From Firmicutes bacterium UBA4975 (GTDB taxonomy: Bacteria > Bacillota > Proteinivoracia > UBA4975): DNA of 15,999 bases. The position numbers and the translations under genes are program-made. The stretch spans positions 1-15,999 of the forward strand of contig DGZR01000085.1 in assembly GCA_002397155.1 (NCBI GenBank), in the 5' to 3' direction. Of the stretch, positions 11,793 to 15,999 are shown piece by piece. The notes below the pieces were generated by a model. It was not told where the DNA came from, ran no database searches, and saw only the letters and a list, made by a program, of their open reading frames with translations. Each line of letters begins with the position of its first letter. Position 1 is the stretch's first letter.

Positions 11793-12613
11793 CGGAGTTC
11801 AACCTGCCTCAGCCAGCCCCGGACCAGCCTCTCCAGTTTGGGCCGGGTTTCGTTGGCGACAATGATGACCTCTTCTTCCGTCAGGGGTTCCAGGGAATCG
11901 GGCAGGGCCATATCTGTTATACAGGCAATGCCCAGGGTTTCCAAGCCCAGGTAACCGGCCACGATCACTTCGGGCACGGTGGACATGCCCACGGTGTCCG
12001 AACCCAGGGCGATGAGCATCCTCAGCTCGGCCGGGGTGCTGTAAGAAGGGCCGCTGATGGCCATGTACACTCCCTCTTGCAGTTCTATCTCCAGCTCCCG
12101 GCCCACCCGGCGGGCCAGCTCCCTGAATCGGGGGCTGTAGGGCTGGGACATATCGGGAAAGCGGAGTCCCAGTTCTTCGCTGTTGGGCCCGATAAGGGGA
12201 TTGGGCAAGATGTTGATGTGGTCGGAGATGAGCATCAAGTCCCCCGGCTGAAAGCGGGGATTGAGGCCGCCGCAGGCGTTGGTCACCAGCAGGGCCTTGC
12301 AGCCCAAGGCTTTTAAAACGTATAGGGGAAAGGTCACTTGCTCCATGCTGTAACCTTCATAGTAGTGAAAGCGTCCCTGCATGGCCGCTACCTTCTTCCC
12401 CTCCAAGGAGCCCAGGACCAGGCGGCCGGCGTGGCCCGGGGCAGTGGAGAGGGGAAAATGGGGAATGAGGCCGTACTCCAGGGCCACCGGGTCCTGGATT
12501 TTATCGGCCAGGGTTCCCAGGCCCGAGCCCAGGATCAGGGCAATTTCCGGCTGAAAATCCGTGATTTCCCGGATAAAGCCCGCCGCTTCCCGGATTTTTT
12601 CCGTCAGTAACAT
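11789..12613 (-). CDS. PNP-family phosphorylase with MTAP-like base pocket, 274 aa
   Basis: Trimeric PNP/MTAP-family enzyme: nucleoside plus phosphate gives purine base plus ribose-1-phosphate. The phosphate site is intact (GSGLG 29-33, PGHAGRL 59-65, RFHYYEG 81-87). The residues that choose the base differ from classic PNP. The Glu of GPSFET is Ser192 (GPSYST), the Asn of the ITN motif is Asp234 (CITDMALPD), TNAAGG has become TNACGG, and the His contacting the 5'-OH (human His257) aligns with Glu246. Ser plus Asp, and ACG, are what human MTAP has, so I infer activity on 6-aminopurine nucleosides such as adenosine rather than inosine/guanosine. The ATG at 12611-12613 has GGAAGGTGA six bases upstream, four bases after the preceding PNP gene. 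It is a diverged duplicate of that neighbour. Confidence 0.9.
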   Translation of the reverse strand: MLLTEKIREAAGFIREITDFQPEIALILGSGLGTLADKIQDPVALEYGLIPHFPLSTAPGHAGRLVLGSLEGKKVAAMQGRFHYYEGYSMEQVTFPLYVLKALGCKALLVTNACGGLNPRFQPGDLMLISDHINILPNPLIGPNSEELGLRFPDMSQPYSPRFRELARRVGRELEIELQEGVYMAISGPSYSTPAELRMLIALGSDTVGMSTVPEVIVAGYLGLETLGIACITDMALPDSLEPLTEEEVIIVANETRPKLERLVRGWLRQVELR

Positions 12614-12617
12614 CTTT

Positions 12618-13445
12618 TCACCTTCCTAACCGGGCCACGGTTTCCGTCAGCAAGGGACGGAACCGGCCCTGGACTTGGGCGGTTACCTGGATTACCTCTT
12701 GATGGCTAAGCTTTTGCGCCCCCATCCCCGCCGCCATATTGGCGATGCAGGAGATCCCCAGGACCTTTAGACCGGCGTGGGCCGCCGCGATTACTTCCGG
12801 CACGGTGGACATGCCCACGGCATCGGCCCCCAGGCGGCGAAAAGCCCGGATTTCCGCCGGAGTTTCAAAGCTGGGGCCGGAGACGGAAAGGTACACTCCC
12901 TGCCGCAAGCCAAAGCCCAGCTTTTCGGCGGCTTCCAGGGCCAGCTCCCAGCACTCCGGAGTGTAGGCCTGGGACATGTCGGGAAAACGGGGGCCGAAGC
13001 GCTGGGGGTTGGGGCCGATGAGGGGATTGTCCCCGGAGAAATTGATGTGGTCGGTGATGAGCATCAGGTCCCCGGGCTGAAAATCGGGGTTGAGGCCGCC
13101 GGCCGCGTTGGTCACCACCAAGGTCTCGGCCCCCAGGGAGCTGAGGGTCCAGACGGCGTAGGCGATCTGCCGCTGGCTGTGGCCCTCATAAAAGTGAAAG
13201 CGCCCCTCCATGGCCACAACAGGGGTTCCGCCCAAGGTCCCCCAGACCAGGCGCCCGGCATGACCGGGCACCGTGGGGACAGGAAAACCGGGGATCTCGG
13301 CGTAATCCACCGCCACCCTCTCCTCAAAGCTATCGGTCAGACCCCCCAGGCCCGAACCCAGGATGAGGGCTGCCCTTGGCCGGCCAAAACCCCGCCGGCC
13401 CAGCAATTCTACCGCTTCATCCAACAATCTGTATGTTTTATCCAC
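12618..13445 (-). CDS. punA: Purine-nucleoside phosphorylase (6-oxopurine type), 275 aa
   Basis: Classic trimeric PNP for inosine, guanosine and deoxy forms. All diagnostic residues are present: GSGLG (30-34), PGHAGRL (60-66), RFHFYEG (82-88), TNAAGGLNP (112-120), Glu194 in GPSFETPAE, Met212 in GMSTVPEV, and Asn236 in CIANMAAG with His248 in LSHQEV. The GTG start (13443-13445) lies six bases after GGAGGTGA and overlaps the deoB stop by one base (TAGTG). It is first of the tandem PNP pair. The usual spore-former order is xerD-deoB-punA, so this copy is the orthologue and the next gene is the extra one. Confidence 0.94.
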   Translation of the reverse strand: MDKTYRLLDEAVELLGRRGFGRPRAALILGSGLGGLTDSFEERVAVDYAEIPGFPVPTVPGHAGRLVWGTLGGTPVVAMEGRFHFYEGHSQRQIAYAVWTLSSLGAETLVVTNAAGGLNPDFQPGDLMLITDHINFSGDNPLIGPNPQRFGPRFPDMSQAYTPECWELALEAAEKLGFGLRQGVYLSVSGPSFETPAEIRAFRRLGADAVGMSTVPEVIAAAHAGLKVLGISCIANMAAGMGAQKLSHQEVIQVTAQVQGRFRPLLTETVARLGR

Positions 13446-14608
13446 TACCTCACCTCCATACTAAAACTGACGCCGGGGCCGGTATAAACTATCCCCAGCA
13501 AATCCGCCAGGGTGGCGGCAATATCGGCAAAGGTGGGCCGGGTGCCCAGGTTGACCCCCGCCTTAAGCCCCGGGCCATAGACCAAAAGGGGCACGTATTC
13601 CCGGGTGTGGTCGGTGCCGGGAAAGGTAGGGTCGCAGCCGTGGTCGGCGGTGATGATGAGAATGTCGTCAGCAGCCATAGCCCTGACCACCCGGCCCAGG
13701 CCGGCGTCTACTTCTTCCAGGGCCCGGGCATAGCCCTGAGCGTTGTTGCGGTGGCCAAAGAGCATGTCAAAGTCCACCAGGTTGGCAAAGATCAAGTCGC
13801 CCTTACCCTCTGCCAGCACCGCCAGGATTGTCTCAATACCGTGGCGGTTGTCCAGGGTCTTGTGGGCCTGGGCGATGCCCCGGCCGGAAAAGATATCCCA
13901 GATCTTGCCCACGCTGATCACGGTCCTGCCCTGTTCAGCCAAGGCGTCCAGCACTGTAGGCCTTTCCGGTTCCAGGGCGTAGTCCCGGCGGTTGCCGGTG
14001 CGGACAAAAGCCCCGGGCTCGCCCAAAAAGGGGCGGGCGATGACCCTGGCCACTTTATCTTCCCCCAGGAGCAGCTCCCGGGCGACTTGACAGATGCCGT
14101 ACTGCTCTTCTAAGGGGATTACTTCCTCATGGGCGGCTACCTGGAAGACGCTGTCGGCGGAGGTATAGACGATAGGTTTTCCCGTCGCCATATGTTCCCG
14201 CCCCAGGGCGTCGATGATCTCGGTGCCCGAGGCGACCACATTCCCCAGGACCCCCCGGCCGATGCGGCGGCTGAACCCATCGATCAAGGCCGGGGGGAAA
14301 CCCCGGGGGTAGGTGCGAAAAGGTTCAGAAATAATAACACCAGCCATTTCCCAATGGCCGGTGATGGTATCCTTGCCTGGCGCCGCTTCGGCCATTTTTC
14401 CGTAATTGGCCAACGGGCTCTCCATCGGGCTGAGGCCGCTGACTTCGACAATGTTGGCCAGCCCCATCCCTTCCAGCACCGGCAGGGAAAGGCCCCCCAC
14501 CGCCTTGGCTACGTTGCCCAGGGTGTTGCTGCCCTCGTCTCCGTACTGGCCGGCATCGGGCAAAGCGCCGATGCCCACGCTGTCCAGGACGATCAATAAT
14601 ACGCGCAT
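13445..14608 (-). CDS. deoB: Phosphopentomutase DeoB, 387 aa
   Basis: Converts (deoxy)ribose-1-phosphate from the phosphorylases into the 5-phosphate, feeding the pentose phosphate route. Alkaline-phosphatase superfamily: metal site Asp9 in IVLDSVGIGALPDAGQY (6-22), the phosphorylated Thr81 in GKDTITGHWEM (78-88), and the second metal set in LIITADHGCDPTFPGTDHTR and following residues near 310-330. Length is close to the family (about 390). The ATG at 14606-14608 has AAGGAGGG seven bases upstream. The frame stays open 57 codons further, but that part overlaps xerD and is not homologous. It starts 16 bases after xerD and ends overlapping punA. Confidence 0.95.
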   Translation of the reverse strand: MRVLLIVLDSVGIGALPDAGQYGDEGSNTLGNVAKAVGGLSLPVLEGMGLANIVEVSGLSPMESPLANYGKMAEAAPGKDTITGHWEMAGVIISEPFRTYPRGFPPALIDGFSRRIGRGVLGNVVASGTEIIDALGREHMATGKPIVYTSADSVFQVAAHEEVIPLEEQYGICQVARELLLGEDKVARVIARPFLGEPGAFVRTGNRRDYALEPERPTVLDALAEQGRTVISVGKIWDIFSGRGIAQAHKTLDNRHGIETILAVLAEGKGDLIFANLVDFDMLFGHRNNAQGYARALEEVDAGLGRVVRAMAADDILIITADHGCDPTFPGTDHTREYVPLLVYGPGLKAGVNLGTRPTFADIAATLADLLGIVYTGPGVSFSMEVR

Positions 14609-14624
14609 AAAGACCCTCCTTGCC

Positions 14625-15518
14625 CTAGTCCTTCGCCCGGGGATGGGACTGCTGGTACACATCCCGCAGATGAATGGCGGTGACCTGGGTATAGATCTGA
14701 GTGGTAGAAATATCTGAATGGCCGAGCATTTCCTGAACCGCCCGCAGGTCGGCCCCGTTTTCCAAAAGATGAGTGGCAAAGGAGTGGCGCAGGGTGTGAG
14801 GGGTTATGTCCCCCTGAAAACCGGCCAGGCGCACGTATTTTTTTAGGATCTTCCAAAAACCCTGGCGGGTAAGACGCCCTCCCCGGTTATTGAGAAATAC
14901 CGCATTTTTTTCCCGCTCCTTACCCAGCTTACCCCTGCCCCGCTGCAGGTAGTCGTCCACAGCCCCGATGGCGGACTTACCCATGGGCACGATCCTCTCC
15001 TTGGAGCCCTTGCCCAGGCAACGCAAAAAACCCATCTCCAGGTTGATGTCCGCCAGGTTCAGGTCCACTAATTCGGACACCCTGATTCCCGTCGCGTAGA
15101 GCAGCTCCAGCATAGCCTTGTCCCGCAGGCCGGCAGGGTTACTGGGCTTGGGTTGCTCCATCAAGGTGGCGACCTGGTCCACCGTCATCACGTTGGGCAG
15201 GCGCTTGGGAATTTTTGGGGTGTCCAGTTCAGCCGAAGGGTTGGTCCCCGTCAAGTTTTCCTGAACTAAAAAACCATAAAAGGAGCGTATGGCGGCCAAA
15301 TTGCGAGAAATGGTGGCGGCGGCCCGGCGCCGGTTATGTAAGTCCTCTAAAAATGCCATTATCATTCGCCGGTCAACTTCTGTGAACGAACTTACGTCCT
15401 TTCGGCGCAAATACCCGGTGAACTTGCCCAAATCCCGGCGGTAACTGTCCAGGGTATTCTTCGCCAGCCCTCGTTCGACTTTGAGGTGCAGCAAAAAAGT
15501 ATCCACCATTTGTTCCAT
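14625..15518 (-). CDS. xerD: Site-specific tyrosine recombinase XerD, 297 aa
   Basis: Resolves chromosome dimers at dif with XerC. N-terminal SAM-like core-binding domain (about 1-90: FLLHLKVERGLAKNTLDSY). The catalytic domain has all six residues: Arg146 (ATGIRVSEL), Lys173 (GKGSKERIVP), His241 and Arg244 (HTLRHSF), His267 (LGHSDISTTQ), and the nucleophile Tyr276 (QIYTQV). Length 297 is typical of XerD. The ATG at 15516-15518 has AAAGGAGC eight bases upstream; an earlier in-frame start 15 codons upstream has no ribosome site. Context (before deoB-punA-dacF) supports XerD rather than XerC or a phage integrase. A weak promoter (15554-15582) precedes it. Confidence 0.94.
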   Translation of the reverse strand: MEQMVDTFLLHLKVERGLAKNTLDSYRRDLGKFTGYLRRKDVSSFTEVDRRMIMAFLEDLHNRRRAAATISRNLAAIRSFYGFLVQENLTGTNPSAELDTPKIPKRLPNVMTVDQVATLMEQPKPSNPAGLRDKAMLELLYATGIRVSELVDLNLADINLEMGFLRCLGKGSKERIVPMGKSAIGAVDDYLQRGRGKLGKEREKNAVFLNNRGGRLTRQGFWKILKKYVRLAGFQGDITPHTLRHSFATHLLENGADLRAVQEMLGHSDISTTQIYTQVTAIHLRDVYQQSHPRAKD

Positions 15519-15553
15519 CAGCCAAGCTCCTTTACAGCGTATATCTACCTTAA

Positions 15554-15582
15554 AACTTACCACAATTACCGGTTCCGGTCAA
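15554..15582 (-). promoter_or_regulatory. Promoter candidate for the xerD operon
   Basis: On the minus strand TTGACC (15582-15577) matches the SigA -35 at 5 of 6 and is followed, after 17 bases, by TAAGTT (15559-15554), which matches the -10 at only 3 of 6. A perfect inverted repeat GGTTCC/GGAACC (15571-15590) covers the -35 and could be an operator. Confidence 0.35.
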
Positions 15583-15608
15583 AAGGAACCAGGCCCCAAA
15601 ACCAATAT

Positions 15609-15806
15609 TTACAAGCCGATCCGGGCAAAGTTTAGCAATTCCGACCAAATTTCAGCCAATCTGTTTCCGCCGGAGACACCGGCCGGGACTGCTGCCGGGG
15701 CCCGGCCCCAAACCAGCAAAAAACCCAAGATGCTAAAGCCAAAGACCAAAAATGCCAAAAAAGACCGTGATAAACCCAAGATAAACACCCTTTTTTTCTT
15801 TTCCAC
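15609..15806 (-). CDS. Small single-pass membrane protein, 65 aa
   Basis: Basic start (MEKKKRVFILGLSRSF), one strong membrane helix about residues 12-33 (LAFLVFGFSILGFLLVW), then a short extracytoplasmic tail ending in LAEIWSELLNFARIGL, which may be amphipathic. I do not recognise a family by sequence. In Bacillus a small membrane protein (YqzK, DUF4227) sits at the same place just upstream of xerD, so this may be its positional counterpart. I prefer the GTG start at 15804-15806, because AGGAGG lies about nine bases upstream; an ATG seven codons earlier (15827) would place that ribosome site inside the gene and has none of its own. It follows a terminator and precedes xerD by 90 bases. Confidence 0.55.
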   Translation of the reverse strand: MEKKKRVFILGLSRSFLAFLVFGFSILGFLLVWGRAPAAVPAGVSGGNRLAEIWSELLNFARIGL

Positions 15807-15838
15807 CGATCCACCCCCTCCTAGCATATGCCGGAAAG

Positions 15839-15879
15839 AAAAAAGGCAGTCCGTAAAACCCGAACCGCCGGGGGCTGCC
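15839..15879 (-). terminator. Rho-independent terminator after the right-edge gene
   Basis: On the minus strand GGCAGCCC pairs with GGACTGCC (7 of 8 bases, one mismatch), with an inner CCCGG/CGGG-like stem, followed by six T residues (A-run 15839-15844). It begins directly after the stop codon of the gene at 15880-15999. Confidence 0.75.
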
Positions 15880-15999
15880 CTAATCCTTTTTATATAGGCT
15901 CAAGGCTTTGAAGCTGAGGGGCGCCAGCAGGGTCACCCACCAGCCCATGGCGCAATAGCGGAGATAGGTGGCCCCGTACTGAAGGGTCGTCTCCGGTTC
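15880..15999 (-). CDS. 3' end of an unrecognised, probably membrane-associated protein (partial)
   Basis: The last 39 codons of a gene that begins beyond the right edge. The end contains YGATYLRYCAMGWWVTLLA and then PLSFKALSLYKKD and a TAG stop. The middle is hydrophobic enough for a final membrane helix with a positive end. A terminator follows the stop directly, which supports a real gene end. In related genomes spoIIM or fur can be found upstream of xerD, but I cannot match this fragment to either. Confidence 0.5.
   Translation of the reverse strand, partial: EPETTLQYGATYLRYCAMGWWVTLLAPLSFKALSLYKKD

Noticed and set aside
13376..14113. Plus-strand open frames of 150-245 codons opposite deoB, punA, spoVAD and other genes
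   Set aside because: All are antisense to conserved genes in GC-rich DNA and lack ribosome sites and recognisable domains.
14609..14779. Upstream extension of deoB
   Set aside because: It overlaps the xerD end and is not homologous. The ATG at 14608 has AAGGAGGG at the proper distance and begins the family sequence.
14625..15518. Tyrosine recombinase as sign of a prophage or integrative element
   Set aside because: Length, motifs and the xerD-deoB-punA-dacF order identify the housekeeping XerD. No attachment site or phage gene is present.

Overview
The window looks like chromosomal DNA from a GC-rich, endospore-forming, anaerobic Firmicute of the Peptococcaceae/Moorella-like clostridial type. 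Two things point there. The gene order xerD - deoB - purine nucleoside phosphorylase - dacF - spoIIAA - spoIIAB - sigF - spoVA is a well-known spore-former arrangement. It is also followed by an oxygen-sensitive type of ATP-dependent Fe-S activase system. Genus cannot be decided from the sequence. Almost everything is coded on the minus strand, so the window is best read from right to left. The one clear plus-strand gene is a small, AT-richer regulator at 413-661.

Layout in transcription order (right to left). (1) 15880-15999: the 3' end of an unrecognised gene, closed by a terminator. (2) 15609-15806: a tiny one-helix membrane protein. (3) 14625-15518 xerD, then a tightly packed nucleoside catabolism set: deoB (phosphopentomutase), two different purine nucleoside phosphorylases and pyrimidine-nucleoside phosphorylase, ending at a hairpin/T-run terminator near 10264. 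(4) dacF - spoIIAA - spoIIAB - sigF, with an excellent SigF-type promoter before dacF and a full-match SigH-type promoter between dacF and spoIIAA, ending at a terminator at the sigF stop. (5) A monocistronic dodecin gene. (6) spoVAC - spoVAD - spoVAE plus an uncharacterised four-helix membrane protein, with a SigG-like promoter. (7) Three overlapping genes: two HgdB/DUF2229-like Fe-S proteins and one BadF/HgdC-type ATPase activase. (8) A GIN-domain (DUF2807) lipoprotein with its own SigA-like promoter. (9) A short accessory stretch with an XRE-family repressor, a divergent small gene, a palindromic operator candidate, and two copies of a GC-rich palindromic repeat that recurs near 10290.

How it works together: XerD resolves chromosome dimers. 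The deoB/phosphorylase block turns nucleosides into free bases plus pentose-1-phosphate and then pentose-5-phosphate. The spoIIA block is the forespore SigF switch (SigF, its anti-sigma kinase, and the anti-anti-sigma factor), with a forespore D,D-carboxypeptidase. The spoVA block moves dipicolinic acid across the forespore inner membrane. The dehydratase-activase-like triad is probably an ATP-driven low-potential electron donor/acceptor system whose substrate is not evident here.

The most interesting signals are the paired PNPs, one of which carries an MTAP-like base pocket; the extra membrane gene in the spoVA operon; and the activase triad, which has no obvious dehydratase partner. No CRISPR, tRNA, rRNA or intact insertion sequence was seen.
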